A program made the translations under genes and the position numbers. A DNA stretch of 64,000 nucleotides from NCBI GenBank assembly GCA_025153775.1, contig JAOALC010000003.1:372001-436000 (forward strand), read 5' to 3'. This document shows positions 47,075 to 56,207 of the stretch, piece by piece; positions within the stretch are counted from its first letter, which is position 1; the number at the start of each line of letters is the position of its first letter. The notes under the pieces were generated by a model. It saw nothing but the letters and a program-made list of their open reading frames with translations, made no database searches and was not told the origin of the DNA. Origin of the DNA: SAR92 clade bacterium H231 (lineage in GTDB: Bacteria > Pseudomonadota > Gammaproteobacteria > Pseudomonadales > Porticoccaceae).

Positions 47075-47176
47075 GCGGAGCCCTGAGCGCAAAGCGCGAA
47101 TCCATCGAACCGTTCGATGACTTTCTTACAAACGAAAAAAAACCCCAGCTTACGCTGAGGCTTTTTAAATTATGGT
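47075..47176. repeat. Direct repeat, proximal copy (B) next to tRNA-Phe
   Basis: The second copy of the ~100-bp unit; it begins GCGGAGCCCTGAGCGCAAAG and runs into the 3' end of tRNA-Phe. It contains an intact terminator for the tRNA on the minus strand. Differences from copy A are few. Confidence 0.9.
47135..47166 (-). terminator. Terminator of tRNA-Phe
   Basis: On the minus strand CCTCAGC...GCTGGGG forms a 7-bp stem with one G-T wobble, followed by eight Ts. It begins just after the tRNA 3' end. The equivalent hairpin in repeat copy A (46960-46991) carries a change that weakens the stem. Confidence 0.85.
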
Positions 47177-47248
47177 GCCCGGTCTCGGAATCGAACCAAG
47201 GACACGAGGATTTTCAATCCTCTGCTCTACCAACTGAGCTAACCGGGC
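47173..47248 (-). tRNA. tRNA-Phe (GAA)
   Basis: 76 nt including an encoded CCA. Read on the minus strand it opens GCCCGGTTAGCTCAGTTGGT, has the anticodon loop TTGAAAA (anticodon GAA) and the T-arm GGTTCGATTCC. Acceptor ends GCCCGGT and ACCGGGC pair perfectly. It is a stand-alone tRNA gene upstream of a duplicated 3' flank. Confidence 0.97.
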
Positions 47249-47318
47249 TTCGCAAACTACTTTTGCGCATCTCGAAAGAGGCGCGTATTAAAGCGTTTGA
47301 ATAGCAGTTCGTCAAGGG

Positions 47319-47591
47319 TTATTCGGCAGGCGGGACGTATCCTTCAGCCTGATCGACCTCTTCACCGGCAAAGAATTTTTCGCGCTGCTCAGAGAGGTAG
47401 GTTCGGGCGGTCAAATCCATCATATTTAGACGCATTTCATTGATGAGAGTGGTCTGGTGAGTCATCCAGTCAGCCCAGGCCTGTTTAGAAATATGATTAT
47501 AGATTTCCTCACCTTTGGGGCCGGGGAACGGAGCAGTGTCCAGTCCGGGTAATTCTTGCTTGAGTTTGCGACAAAAAACGGTGCGCACCAT
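47319..47591 (-). CDS. yggX: Probable Fe(II)-trafficking protein YggX
   Basis: A 90-residue protein with the family start [18 protein letters not shown], and [20 protein letters not shown] followed by LINEMRLN. YggX protects Fe-S clusters and limits oxidative damage. It lies 18 nt after mutY, a common and meaningful pairing because MutY carries a 4Fe-4S cluster. Confidence 0.96.
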   Translation of the reverse strand: MVRTVFCRKLKQELPGLDTAPFPGPKGEEIYNHISKQAWADWMTHQTTLINEMRLNMMDLTARTYLSEQREKFFAGEEVDQAEGYVPPAE

Positions 47592-47609
47592 ATCTGGTCT
47601 CCAGATTAT

Positions 47610-48656
47610 TTACTTAGGGTGTATCAGCGCAACAATAGGCGCGGGCATACCCAATGATAGTGGATTCTGCGGGTTATACCAGAGTTGATTGTCGCCTTCA
47701 GCCACAGTGCAGCCGCGATCTAGGGCCTGCACCAAAATGGGCTGATAATCCAGATGGAAATGGCTAAAGGTATGGCGCTTTACTGGTTGTGGCTGCCGGT
47801 CAGTCAGCTGCAGCCCGAGATTGGCGCAGTGATCCTCAGTCTGCTCCACCAAATCTACCTGGGGCAAAACCCAGAGCCCACCCCAGAGCCCGGCTGGAGG
47901 GTTCTTTTGCAGCAATAGCTCGCCCTGGGGATTGCTAATCAACAGAAAGCAGGTGGTTCTTACGGGCAGCTTTTTCTTGGGCTTTTTACCCGGATAGTCG
48001 GTCTGATTGCCCTGGCTGTAGGCAATACAGTCGGCCGACAGAGGGCAGTGTTCGCAGTTGGGCGATGATCTGGTGCACAGGGTAGCGCCCAGATCCATCA
48101 TGGCCTGGGTGTAATCGGCCACCCGCTGCACAGGGCTGTAGAGCTCTGCTTGCAGCCAGAGTTTATTGTGCACTGAGGTCTGTCCTGGCCAGCCCTCTAT
48201 GGCAGCGTACCTTGCTAAGACGCGCTTCACATTGCCATCCAAGATCGCCGCCGGCTTTTTAAAGGCGATGGAGCAGATAGCCCCAGCGGTAGAGCGGCCA
48301 ATACCCGGCAGTTCACAAAGCTGTTCTACGCTATCTGGAAACTCGGCACCAAGGTCAGAGCAGATAATCTGTGCGGTTTTATGCAGGTTGCGGGCCCGGG
48401 CATAGTATCCCAGCCCAGTCCAATGGTGCAGCACCTCATCCCCAGAGGCGGCAGCTAGGGCCTCCACTGTGGGAAAACTTTGCATAAAGCGCTCAAAGTA
48501 TGGGATCACTGTATTTACCTGAGTCTGCTGCAGCATAATTTCCGACACCCAGACGGAGTAGGGGCTTATGCTGGTCTGCCAGGGCAAATTAGTGCGCCCA
48601 TGCACATCAAACCAGGTCAACACTGCCTGTTGAAACTGTTTAGCCGACATGGTCAA
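47610..48656 (-). CDS. mutY: A/G-specific adenine glycosylase MutY
   Basis: A DNA repair enzyme that removes adenine opposite 8-oxoguanine. The 348-residue protein has PYSVWVSEIMLQQTQVNTVI, the helix-hairpin-helix CELPGIGRSTAGAI with the catalytic Asp in ILDGNVKRVLAR, and the Fe-S cysteines CTRSSPNCEHCPLSADC. The C-terminal NUDIX-like domain is present. It overlaps the AsmA gene by 4 nt and is followed by yggX. Confidence 0.96.
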   Translation of the reverse strand: MTMSAKQFQQAVLTWFDVHGRTNLPWQTSISPYSVWVSEIMLQQTQVNTVIPYFERFMQSFPTVEALAAASGDEVLHHWTGLGYYARARNLHKTAQIICSDLGAEFPDSVEQLCELPGIGRSTAGAICSIAFKKPAAILDGNVKRVLARYAAIEGWPGQTSVHNKLWLQAELYSPVQRVADYTQAMMDLGATLCTRSSPNCEHCPLSADCIAYSQGNQTDYPGKKPKKKLPVRTTCFLLISNPQGELLLQKNPPAGLWGGLWVLPQVDLVEQTEDHCANLGLQLTDRQPQPVKRHTFSHFHLDYQPILVQALDRGCTVAEGDNQLWYNPQNPLSLGMPAPIVALIHPK

Positions 48657-50494
48657 CGCTTGAGCAACTCAGAGATAAAGCCTTTCACCGAATCTGTTGC
48701 ATCCTGTTGCTGCAGTCCCGAATTGCCGAAGAGTTTTTCCAGGGCAGTGTTTTTAAGTAAATCTCTCAGTAGCCGCTCATCTGGATTACAGGACAGACCG
48801 CCGGGGTTGCTCTGGCCAAATGCACCCTTGCAGATAAAGGGTATCTGGCGATTCTGCAAACGCTGGTTAACGCTGCAGCCGGTCGGGCTGGTCACTGCCT
48901 GATCTACTCTGGCGCTGGCATTGATCTGGTACTGCCGTTTCACTAGGTTGACCGAGCCCCGCCCCATAATCTCCAAATTGCCCGTACCAGTGCTGTAGTC
49001 ATTGAGCAGCAACTTGCCGCCACTGAGCTGAAAGCTGCCCTGTAGGTTATTGAACTCTGTGCCCTGGGGCCAGTTCTGCGCAGCCTGAGCTCTGGCTGAT
49101 AAAAGTGCGGCTGCATTACAAAAGCTCTGCTCTATATTGAGCCCTTTGTAGATGGGCTCAATGACCTGGAATTTGCCTGCACCAGACAGAGACCTGATTA
49201 TCTCTCCTAAATTTGCGCCCACACCCTGAATATTGGCATCCAGATTAAGCCGGCCAGCCACTGTGCTCTCGTCTCCCAATGCCGAAAGGGCCTGATCTAA
49301 ATCTATGTTGTACAGACTGGGTTGCAGATTAAAGCTAGGCTTGGCAGAGCGCATATCCAGTTTGGCAATCGCATTGATCTGCCCGGCAAACAGGTCGGCA
49401 TTCAGAGAGGTCATGCGCAGCACCCGCTGATTGCCAAACACATTGCTGTAGAAATTCTCTATATTAAAGTCTTTAAACTCAACCCTGTTTAGATTGACCT
49501 CGACCTGGCTGCTGCCCTGCCAGAGAGCAAATGGAATGGCTAGTGGCGCAAACAGTCCAGTCTTATTGCCACCGCTATTGGCCGCGGGCAAATAGTGGCC
49601 GGCGCGCAAAATATCACCTGACACCAATGTAGTTAGGTTGTTGGTTGGGTGATCTAAGGTTACATCCAGATCAAAAATCTGGCCATCGAGATTTATCTCG
49701 CCAGTAAACTTTGATGCAGCCTGGGTATCCACACTAAAGCTAGTGGTCAGACTCAACTGGGTAAGCGCACTTTGCAGTACAGTTTTGGGTGCAGTCAGCA
49801 GCGGTATTTCAGCCTGTAAAGACGCCATAAGCTGCTTTAAATCAAAGCTATTAGTCTTTAAATTGCCCTGCATAAAGGACCCATTATCGCTGGTCCTCAA
49901 CTCGCCGGACAGCCGGAGACTATCGAGATTGAGTTCCAGGTCAACAAGGTTGAGCTGGCGCATATTCTGGCCGTCTAGTTTTACCGCAACCTCTGTTTCC
50001 ACCGACAGATTGCGCCCGCCTAATATCTTGGCCGATACAGATAACGGGAAACTCTTGCCCTGCACAGACAGGTTTTTAGTAGATAGTTGAATGTTGTCGA
50101 ACTGCAGCCCGAGGCTATTGGCGGGAGACCACTGCAGGCTGCCCCCCTCAATATGCAGAGAGTCCAGTTGCAGTTGCTCTATGCCTCCGCTGAGACTGAG
50201 CAGCTGTGTCCAATATGTGGCAAGTATAAGTTGGTCGGCAGACCCCGAGAGGGCAGTTTGATCGCTGGCAGTAATATCAGCTATAGATAAGCCGGGCTTG
50301 GGAAAAAACTGCCAGGCCAGGTCACCCTCAATAGAGATATCCCAACCCTGCTGACGGGCTACAGACTCAATGTCCGTCTTGTAGCTGTTTAGATCCACAG
50401 CAAATGAGAGGTAGAGTATTGCGGCCGACATCAAAGTGACCACTGCGATTAGGCAAGTGGTCAGCCATTTAATTAAGTTTTTCACATTCACCAA
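48653..50494 (-). CDS. AsmA family protein
   Basis: A 613-residue inner-membrane-anchored periplasmic protein. It has an N-terminal helix (TCLIAVVTLMSAAILYLSF), the AsmA start region (VDLNSYKTDIESVARQQGW), repeated beta-strand segments and a C-terminal AsmA domain with DANIQGVGANLGEIIRSLSG and LSGGKLLLNDYSTGTGNLEI. AsmA-like proteins are thought to bridge membranes for phospholipid transport; the precise role here is unknown. It is upstream of and coupled to mutY, a common arrangement. Confidence 0.9.
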   Translation of the reverse strand: MVNVKNLIKWLTTCLIAVVTLMSAAILYLSFAVDLNSYKTDIESVARQQGWDISIEGDLAWQFFPKPGLSIADITASDQTALSGSADQLILATYWTQLLSLSGGIEQLQLDSLHIEGGSLQWSPANSLGLQFDNIQLSTKNLSVQGKSFPLSVSAKILGGRNLSVETEVAVKLDGQNMRQLNLVDLELNLDSLRLSGELRTSDNGSFMQGNLKTNSFDLKQLMASLQAEIPLLTAPKTVLQSALTQLSLTTSFSVDTQAASKFTGEINLDGQIFDLDVTLDHPTNNLTTLVSGDILRAGHYLPAANSGGNKTGLFAPLAIPFALWQGSSQVEVNLNRVEFKDFNIENFYSNVFGNQRVLRMTSLNADLFAGQINAIAKLDMRSAKPSFNLQPSLYNIDLDQALSALGDESTVAGRLNLDANIQGVGANLGEIIRSLSGAGKFQVIEPIYKGLNIEQSFCNAAALLSARAQAAQNWPQGTEFNNLQGSFQLSGGKLLLNDYSTGTGNLEIMGRGSVNLVKRQYQINASARVDQAVTSPTGCSVNQRLQNRQIPFICKGAFGQSNPGGLSCNPDERLLRDLLKNTALEKLFGNSGLQQQDATDSVKGFISELLKR

Positions 50495-50571
50495 CGGTTT
50501 AGGGGTTGCTTAATGCGGCTCATATTACATCAAAGCCAGCAACCCTTAAACAATGGCAGAGAGCCGAGCCT

Positions 50572-52788
50572 CTAGAAAGTGTAGCTAGCCCTTATACCCA
50601 GATTTCGGCCGGCCAGTGGCACCTCATCTTTAACAAACGAGCTGTGATTTCTAGCGGCTTCATCCAGTAGATTCTTGCCAAACACTGATACTGTTAGCTT
50701 CTGTCCCGGGCTAGTCTCAATGGTTTTTGACAGGTTCAGGCTTAACATTTGAAATCCATCGGTGCCAGTTTCATCTACAGCCGTATCCGTCTGGGCTGAT
50801 ACATCCTTGAGAGACAGCACAAACCTGAGCCCATCTTCGACGTAGAACAGCTTATACAGGTCTCTCTCCGGGGTCACGCGGGGGATATTAGAGCCGTCGT
50901 TAAACTCCCCGGAAACAGAATCTCTCCCGTAGACCAGAGTGACTGAGCCACGAGCAAGATCAAATGTCTTGCCTATTTCTAGCTCATAGCCATCAAACTG
51001 GGCATCTTGCTGAAGATAATTGGCAAGAATCAAACCACCCTCATGCTCTTCATGTTCCTCATGCTCTTCTTCAGTCTCATCCAGCAGGTAGATGTAGTTA
51101 TCCATATCATTTTGGAAGAGGTTGAGGTTGGCAAAAAAGCCATCATTTTGATAGTTGAAGCTCAGGTCTATATTGTTTGAGACTTCAGGCGTCAGATTGA
51201 AATTACCCACTTCATTTCTACCTGTTGCCAGGTGCGGGCCATTCATCAAAAGCTCTACTGCTGAAGGGGCTCTTTCCACAAAGGAAAAGCCTAAATTCAC
51301 CGCTAGAGACTCATTGATATCCCGGCTCAGGGTCAAGGCGTAACTGGTGGTGTTTATATCCCGCTCAAAATACTCAAGTTCTGCTTCGTGCTCATCTCCA
51401 TGCTCGCCCTCATGCTCATCTTCATGTTCTTTATGGCTGACAGAACCTTTTCTAGAGATTTGATCATGTCTAATACCAAAGTCTATATGAAAGGGAGCAA
51501 GCTCTTTACTCAGATAATAACCCAGGGCTAATTCTTTGCTTTCCGTTGGATTAATAAAGGCTTCACTACCTATAACAGACACGTCCTCAACTACATAATT
51601 AACAGCAATTTTCTGGGTTAGAGAATTACCACCCAAATCAAAGATTGCACCATATTCCCTGGCCTCATTGCTAAAGGTTGTTGGGCCCTCTTCATCATGC
51701 CCAGCTTCGTGCTCACCCTCATGTTCCTCTTCTGCATGTTGCTCGGTGAGAGAGTAATCTGAGTCTCTGAAATGGTAATCAATTTTGCTTAACAGGCTGT
51801 TATCCAGGTTATAGGAGCCCTCTAGATTGACGACGCTAGATTCAGTGGTGGAAAAAATTCTTTCGCCCGCATGGCTATCATGGTCCTCTTCATCTGCATG
51901 GTCTTCGTCATGGTCGTCTTCATCCGCGTGATCCTCGTCATGATCATCACCATGATAAGGAATACCGTACAGATTTTGGTTGTCGCTAAACGACAGCCCA
52001 AAAAAGCCCCAGTCGCCGGTCTTCGAGATACCTATTCTTTGCGAGGTGGAATCTGCATCAGAGTTGGGCAGATGCACTAGGCCCTCTTCATGTTCCTCTG
52101 CCTCGTGCTCTTCACCCTCATGCTCTTCAGTCTCGTGCTCTTCCTGATGATGCATAACCGCACCATCCGGAATCTCATAGTCATCAAACTGAGAGTCTTT
52201 ATAGGCAGCGCTGATATTCAGGCCGCCGATATTGTTTTGGTAAGAGAAATCGAGGGAGTCGCCATTATTCACCGACTGAGCCTCCAGGCCCAGTGTAAAG
52301 GCTGAGTCTGCAAAGTCTTTTCTGGCAATACTGTTATCAACAATATTCACTATGCCACCTATGGTGCCATTGGAATAGAGCAGAGAGGAGGGCCCCCTAA
52401 CAATTTCGATCTGCTGAATATTGTTTAAATCAGTGTCGTTGCCATGATCCGGCCCCAAACCTGAGACGTCTCTGATAACCATGCCATTATTGAGAACCTT
52501 AACTCTGGATCCCGACATCCCTCTTATAATAGGTTGGCCAACGGCGGCACCATAATCGCTGGAGGAAATGCCCACCAGACCATCTATGCTGGCGCCAAGG
52601 CTCTGGCTTGCGTCAGTGGCTAGAGCCCCGCCATCAATAACATGCAGTGGGTTTGAGATTTCCTCAGAAGAGGCGTCAATCAGCGAAGATGTAATAATTA
52701 CTTCTTCCATTTCCTGGCTGAGAGCAGTGCAGGACATAGATACAATGGCAGCTGCCAGGGGCAACTTGCCAGTTACTAGGTTTTTCAT
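50572..52788 (-). CDS. Histidine-rich TonB-dependent receptor, probably for a divalent metal
   Basis: A 738-residue outer-membrane receptor. From ATG 52788 (AAAGGAAT upstream) a signal peptide ends near CTALSQE; TonB box and plug (MEEVIITSSLI, PIIRGMSGSRVKVLNNGMVI, IVRGPSSLLYSNGTIGGIVN) follow. The barrel ends RNLGIRASYTF with a terminal Phe. At least five segments are very rich in His, Glu and Asp (for example HEEHEEHEG and HDEDHADEDDHDEDHADE). These probably form extracellular loops that gather metal. The pattern resembles ZnuD-type zinc receptors; zinc is likely but not proven. Confidence 0.92.
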   Translation of the reverse strand: MKNLVTGKLPLAAAIVSMSCTALSQEMEEVIITSSLIDASSEEISNPLHVIDGGALATDASQSLGASIDGLVGISSSDYGAAVGQPIIRGMSGSRVKVLNNGMVIRDVSGLGPDHGNDTDLNNIQQIEIVRGPSSLLYSNGTIGGIVNIVDNSIARKDFADSAFTLGLEAQSVNNGDSLDFSYQNNIGGLNISAAYKDSQFDDYEIPDGAVMHHQEEHETEEHEGEEHEAEEHEEGLVHLPNSDADSTSQRIGISKTGDWGFFGLSFSDNQNLYGIPYHGDDHDEDHADEDDHDEDHADEEDHDSHAGERIFSTTESSVVNLEGSYNLDNSLLSKIDYHFRDSDYSLTEQHAEEEHEGEHEAGHDEEGPTTFSNEAREYGAIFDLGGNSLTQKIAVNYVVEDVSVIGSEAFINPTESKELALGYYLSKELAPFHIDFGIRHDQISRKGSVSHKEHEDEHEGEHGDEHEAELEYFERDINTTSYALTLSRDINESLAVNLGFSFVERAPSAVELLMNGPHLATGRNEVGNFNLTPEVSNNIDLSFNYQNDGFFANLNLFQNDMDNYIYLLDETEEEHEEHEEHEGGLILANYLQQDAQFDGYELEIGKTFDLARGSVTLVYGRDSVSGEFNDGSNIPRVTPERDLYKLFYVEDGLRFVLSLKDVSAQTDTAVDETGTDGFQMLSLNLSKTIETSPGQKLTVSVFGKNLLDEAARNHSSFVKDEVPLAGRNLGIRASYTF

Positions 52789-52870
52789 AATAGATTCCTT
52801 TAAAAAATAAACAATGCGCCGAATAAGCGGCACACTTAGCCTCAATGAGGGAGTTCAGATTATTTAAAGG

Positions 52871-53134
52871 TTATAGGGGGGGTGCGCGGGCAAGCTGGCA
52901 ACCTCTAGTGCGGTTGCTTACAGTTTCGTTGACATCAGTGGTAGCAGGCGCAGTGGCCTGGGTAACAAAAATCTTGCTAGTTTCAGCAGCAACTGCTGCT
53001 GAGGAGTTCTGTAATACAGAGACAGAGCAGCTAGAGTCCAGATGATCAGCATGGCTATGGGCAACAGCCGTCATTGAGCCAAACCCGATAATCAGGGATA
53101 GCGCTATGGCGAATATTGAGTTAAACCGTTTCAT
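52871..53134 (-). CDS. Small exported His/Cys protein upstream of the metal receptor (DUF2946-like)
   Basis: An 87-residue protein with a signal peptide (FAIALSLIIGFGSMTAVA). The mature start is HSHADHLDSSCSVSVL, with three His and a Cys, and the end is RGCQLARAPPL. Small DUF2946-type proteins with similar His/Cys start and R-x-PP end occur beside metal TonB receptors; here the second Cys of the usual CxxC is Ser. It lies 82 nt upstream of the receptor on the same strand. A metal carrier or sensing role is inference. An earlier ATG at 53155 adds seven residues. Confidence 0.65.
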   Translation of the reverse strand: MKRFNSIFAIALSLIIGFGSMTAVAHSHADHLDSSCSVSVLQNSSAAVAAETSKIFVTQATAPATTDVNETVSNRTRGCQLARAPPL

Positions 53135-53222
53135 TGGATATCTGCAGTCCAGCAAGCTTGAGTTAGTACCTAGGAGGGGAATCTTAACCTTTTTTTGCCA
53201 TGTAGCAACCTAAAATTTACAG

Positions 53223-53228
53223 TATAAT
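53223..53228 (+). promoter_or_regulatory. Candidate -10 box for hisB
   Basis: A perfect TATAAT lies 32 nt before the hisB start, with no clear -35 at 16-18 bp. The same 126-bp divergent region serves the metal-receptor operon and contains TTGCCATGTAGCAA (inverted repeat TTGC/GCAA, 53196-53209 region). No recognisable Zur or Fur box was found. Confidence 0.4.
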
Positions 53229-53260
53229 GCCGCCAGAAAATGGATAGCTTGGAGAACCCC

Positions 53261-53854
53261 ATGGCCGATCGTACAGCCACAGTGACACGCAATACCCTAG
53301 AATCTCAAATTACTGTCACAGTAAATTTGGATGGCACCGGGCAGGCAAACCTGCAGACTCCGGTACCATTTCTAAACCATATGCTGGATCAAATTGCCCG
53401 CCATGGCCTCGTGGATCTGGATATTCAGGCTGCCGGCGATACCGAGATAGATGATCACCACACGGTTGAAGACATAGGCATTACGCTGGGTATGGCCATT
53501 GCCGAAGCTATTGGCGATAAAAAAGGCCTCACTCGCTACGGCCACGCCTATGTGCCCCTGGATGAAGCATTATCTCGCGTCGTAATGGATTTTTCCGGGC
53601 GTCCCGGCCTCATTATGAAAGCCGACTTTGTACGCAGCCATGTGGGTACCTTTGACCTGGACCTAACCCGTGAGTTCTTCCAGGGTTTTGTCAATCACGC
53701 ACTGGTTAGTCTGCATATAGATAATTTGCGCGGCGCCAATGCCCACCACCAGGTGGAGACCATTTTTAAAGCATTTGGTCGCGCACTGCGTATGGCAGCC
53801 ACTGCCGATGAGCGCATGGCCGGCGTAATGCCTTCCACCAAAGGTACCCTGTAA
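53261..53854 (+). CDS. hisB: Imidazoleglycerol-phosphate dehydratase
   Basis: It dehydrates imidazole glycerol phosphate in histidine synthesis. The start at 53261 (GGAGA upstream) gives 197 residues, the usual length of the monofunctional enzyme. Metal-binding motifs are [33 protein letters not shown] and [14 protein letters not shown]. It is followed by hisH but not by hisA/hisF. Confidence 0.97.
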   Translation: MADRTATVTRNTLESQITVTVNLDGTGQANLQTPVPFLNHMLDQIARHGLVDLDIQAAGDTEIDDHHTVEDIGITLGMAIAEAIGDKKGLTRYGHAYVPLDEALSRVVMDFSGRPGLIMKADFVRSHVGTFDLDLTREFFQGFVNHALVSLHIDNLRGANAHHQVETIFKAFGRALRMAATADERMAGVMPSTKGTL

Positions 53855-53906
53855 GCAGAGTACCTTTTACCACCCTATATTCTCTGTCGGTATGTGATAT
53901 CAGTTT

Positions 53907-54557
53907 ATGAGTGACTTTCGAAGCCATATTGCGGTAATTGATTATGGAATGGGCAACCTCCATTCTGTGGGCAAAGCTCTAGAGGCTGTGTGCCCGGGCG
54001 CCAAAATATCCATTACCTCAGATCCAGCCCTAGTCGAAGATGCCGATCGAGTGGTGTTTCCGGGCGTGGGCGCTATCCGCGACTGCATGGGCGAAATTCA
54101 GCGGCTCAATATAGGTGACGTGGTGAGTAATGCCCTAAAGAAAAAGCCAGTACTGGCTATCTGTGTGGGCATGCAGGCGCTGATGGAGCACAGCGAAGAA
54201 AATGGCGGTGTCGACTGTCTCGGCCTGCTGCCCGGTAGGGTTAAATTTTTTGGCGATCATCTGCAGGACAGCCAGGGTGGCAAACTCAAAGTACCCCATA
54301 TGGGCTGGAATAATGTTCACCAAACTCTAGACCATCCTCTGTGGCAGGGCATAGAGCAGGATAGTCGCTTTTACTTTGTACACAGTTACTTTGTGGATGG
54401 CCACAACAACCCCAATGTATCTGGCACCTGCGATTATGGCGCCGACTTTGCTGCAGCACTCAGTCACAAGAACCTGTTTGCGGTGCAGTTTCACCCAGAA
54501 AAAAGTGCCGATGCCGGGCTGCAACTGTTGCGCAATTTTTGTAACTGGATGGGATAA
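53907..54557 (+). CDS. hisH: Imidazole glycerol phosphate synthase glutaminase subunit
   Basis: HisH releases ammonia from glutamine for HisF. The 216-residue class I amidotransferase has [17 protein letters not shown], the nucleophile Cys in [15 protein letters not shown] and the His-Glu pair in [13 protein letters not shown]. HisF, its obligate partner, is not next to it and must be elsewhere. Confidence 0.96.
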   Translation: MSDFRSHIAVIDYGMGNLHSVGKALEAVCPGAKISITSDPALVEDADRVVFPGVGAIRDCMGEIQRLNIGDVVSNALKKKPVLAICVGMQALMEHSEENGGVDCLGLLPGRVKFFGDHLQDSQGGKLKVPHMGWNNVHQTLDHPLWQGIEQDSRFYFVHSYFVDGHNNPNVSGTCDYGADFAAALSHKNLFAVQFHPEKSADAGLQLLRNFCNWMG

Positions 54558-54594
54558 ATCCTTCGCTGCGCCCAACCAAACCCCAGGCAAAAAA

Positions 54595-54918
54595 ATGACT
54601 GAAACCACAGACCAACAAGCCCTGATTGCCCGGCTCAATAGCGAAACGGCCAAAATCAGCTGGCTCGAACTCCAAAAGCACTACGCTTCCGGCAATGTCC
54701 TAGTGGTAAGACCGGGCGCCGATCTGATTAAAGTGGCGATTGCCTTGCATCTAGATAACACTGCCGAGGTGCAGGCATGGTTAGCCGATGGTTTGCTGGC
54801 TGAGGTTAGCGACCAGCAGGCCTTAGTCTGGTACGATAAAAATAAGCTACTCTGGGCACTGGTAATTCCGCCCTTTGTGCTAGTGCAGGAAACGGAAATA
54901 ACTCAGCAAACAAAATAA
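54595..54918 (+). CDS. DUF2288 family protein
   Basis: A 107-residue soluble protein, 37 nt after hisH. It shows the DUF2288 pattern: ARLNSETAKISWLELQKHYA, VLVVRPGADLIKVAIALHLD, VQAWLADGLLAEV and LWALVIPPFVLVQE. Function unknown. The frame is open further upstream inside hisH, but the family start is the Met at 54595. Confidence 0.85.
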   Translation: MTETTDQQALIARLNSETAKISWLELQKHYASGNVLVVRPGADLIKVAIALHLDNTAEVQAWLADGLLAEVSDQQALVWYDKNKLLWALVIPPFVLVQETEITQQTK

Positions 54919-54939
54919 AAAAATAGGAAGAGGTGTAAC

Positions 54940-55713
54940 GTGGATTTAAACAATAAAGTTGCAGTAGTCACCGGTGGTGCATCAGGCTTGGGTCGCGCAG
55001 CCGCACAAGAATTATCCGATCGCGGTGCCACCCTGGTCATTATTGATATGAATGCCGAAGCAGGCGCCAAAGCAGTCACCGAGTTGGGTGCGGACAAAAC
55101 TCACTTTATCTCATTGGATGTATCCAATGGTCCAGATGTTGAAGCCGCCTTCGATAAAATCACCGCTGACCTGGGTCGTGTAGATGTCTGCGTAAACTGC
55201 GCAGGTATTGGTATAGCGGCTAAGACCATCGATCGTGAGGGCAACCCTCACAATCTAGACCATTACCGCAAGGTAATCGAAGTTAACCTTATTGGTACCT
55301 TTAATATTTCCCGCTGTGCCGCCGCTGCCATGGCTCGCAATGAGCCCGACGAGAAAACCGAGCGTGGCGTTATTGTGCACACTGCATCCATAGCAGCCTT
55401 TGATGGCCAGATGGGTCAGGTAGCTTACTCAGCAACCAAGGGCGGTATTGTGGGTATGACCTTGCCCATGGCTCGCGACCTGGCTGCCGTGGGTATTCGC
55501 ATTAACACCATTGCTCCCGGCGTAATGGCCACACCATTAATGCTCGGCGCACCTCAGCAGGTGCAGGATGGTATTGTCTCTGGCATTCCTTTCCCCAAGC
55601 GTCTGGGCGAACCCTCAGAGTTTGGCCAGCTAGTGGCCCATATAGTGGAAAACAGCTATCTCAATGGCGAGACTATCCGCCTGGATGGCGCAGTGAGAAT
55701 GCAGCCCCGCTAG
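54940..55713 (+). CDS. SDR family oxidoreductase (3-hydroxyacyl-CoA dehydrogenase type 2-like)
   Basis: A 257-residue NAD(P)-dependent dehydrogenase. The cofactor loop is [16 protein letters not shown], with IIDMN (acidic, NAD-preferring) after strand 2. NCAGIGIA follows, then the active-site Ser in [10 protein letters not shown] and YSATKGG (YxxxK). The sequence NRxG... [16 protein letters not shown] and [11 protein letters not shown]-like [19 protein letters not shown] recall the HSD10-type 3-hydroxyacyl-CoA dehydrogenases of fatty-acid oxidation. The GTG start has AGGAAGAGG upstream. Confidence 0.9.
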   Translation: MDLNNKVAVVTGGASGLGRAAAQELSDRGATLVIIDMNAEAGAKAVTELGADKTHFISLDVSNGPDVEAAFDKITADLGRVDVCVNCAGIGIAAKTIDREGNPHNLDHYRKVIEVNLIGTFNISRCAAAAMARNEPDEKTERGVIVHTASIAAFDGQMGQVAYSATKGGIVGMTLPMARDLAAVGIRINTIAPGVMATPLMLGAPQQVQDGIVSGIPFPKRLGEPSEFGQLVAHIVENSYLNGETIRLDGAVRMQPR

Positions 55714-56207
55714 TGATTATCCGCCAGGCAACTGAGGCCGACTTCGATGCTATCTGGCCCATTTTTCACCAGATAGCAGCGGCGGGAGATACCTATGCCT
55801 ACAGTCCTGATATCAATAAGCAGGAAGCAAGGCGAGTTTGGATGGAGCTGCCCGCCAAAACCTATGTGGCTGAGCATCATGGCCAGATTCTGGGTACCTA
55901 CTATATAAAAACCAATCAAGCTGGCCCCGGTGCCCATGTGTGCAACTGCGGCTATATGGTGTCGGCAGAGGCTCGGGGTATTGGGTTGGCCACTGCTATG
56001 TGTGAGCACTCTCAACAGATAGCTACTGAACTTGGTTATACAGCTATGCAGTTTAATTTTGTGGCTTCGACTAATGTGGGGGCAGTGCGGCTGTGGGAGA
56101 AGTTGGGTTTTGAGACTGTGGGGTGCCTGCCTAAGGCGTTTAATCATCCGGTGCAGGGTTATGTGGATGCAATGGTGATGTATAAGTGGCTGGCTAAATC
56201 TGTCTAA
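55713..56207 (+). CDS. GNAT family N-acetyltransferase
   Basis: A 164-residue acetyltransferase. It starts at GTG overlapping the SDR stop (TAGTG), so it is coupled. GNAT features are IIRQATEADFDAIWPIFHQI, the acetyl-CoA loop MVSAEARGIGLATAMCEHSQ (RGxGxG-like) and FVASTNVGAVRLWEKLGFE. The substrate is unknown. It converges with mnmH, overlapping its 3' end by 4 nt. Confidence 0.88.
   Translation: MIIRQATEADFDAIWPIFHQIAAAGDTYAYSPDINKQEARRVWMELPAKTYVAEHHGQILGTYYIKTNQAGPGAHVCNCGYMVSAEARGIGLATAMCEHSQQIATELGYTAMQFNFVASTNVGAVRLWEKLGFETVGCLPKAFNHPVQGYVDAMVMYKWLAKSV

Noticed and set aside
53156-53260. Possible Zur box upstream of the metal-receptor operon
   Set aside because: AT-rich with TTTACAGTATAATG, but it lacks a convincing dyad of the Zur type; TATAAT is better explained as the hisB -10.
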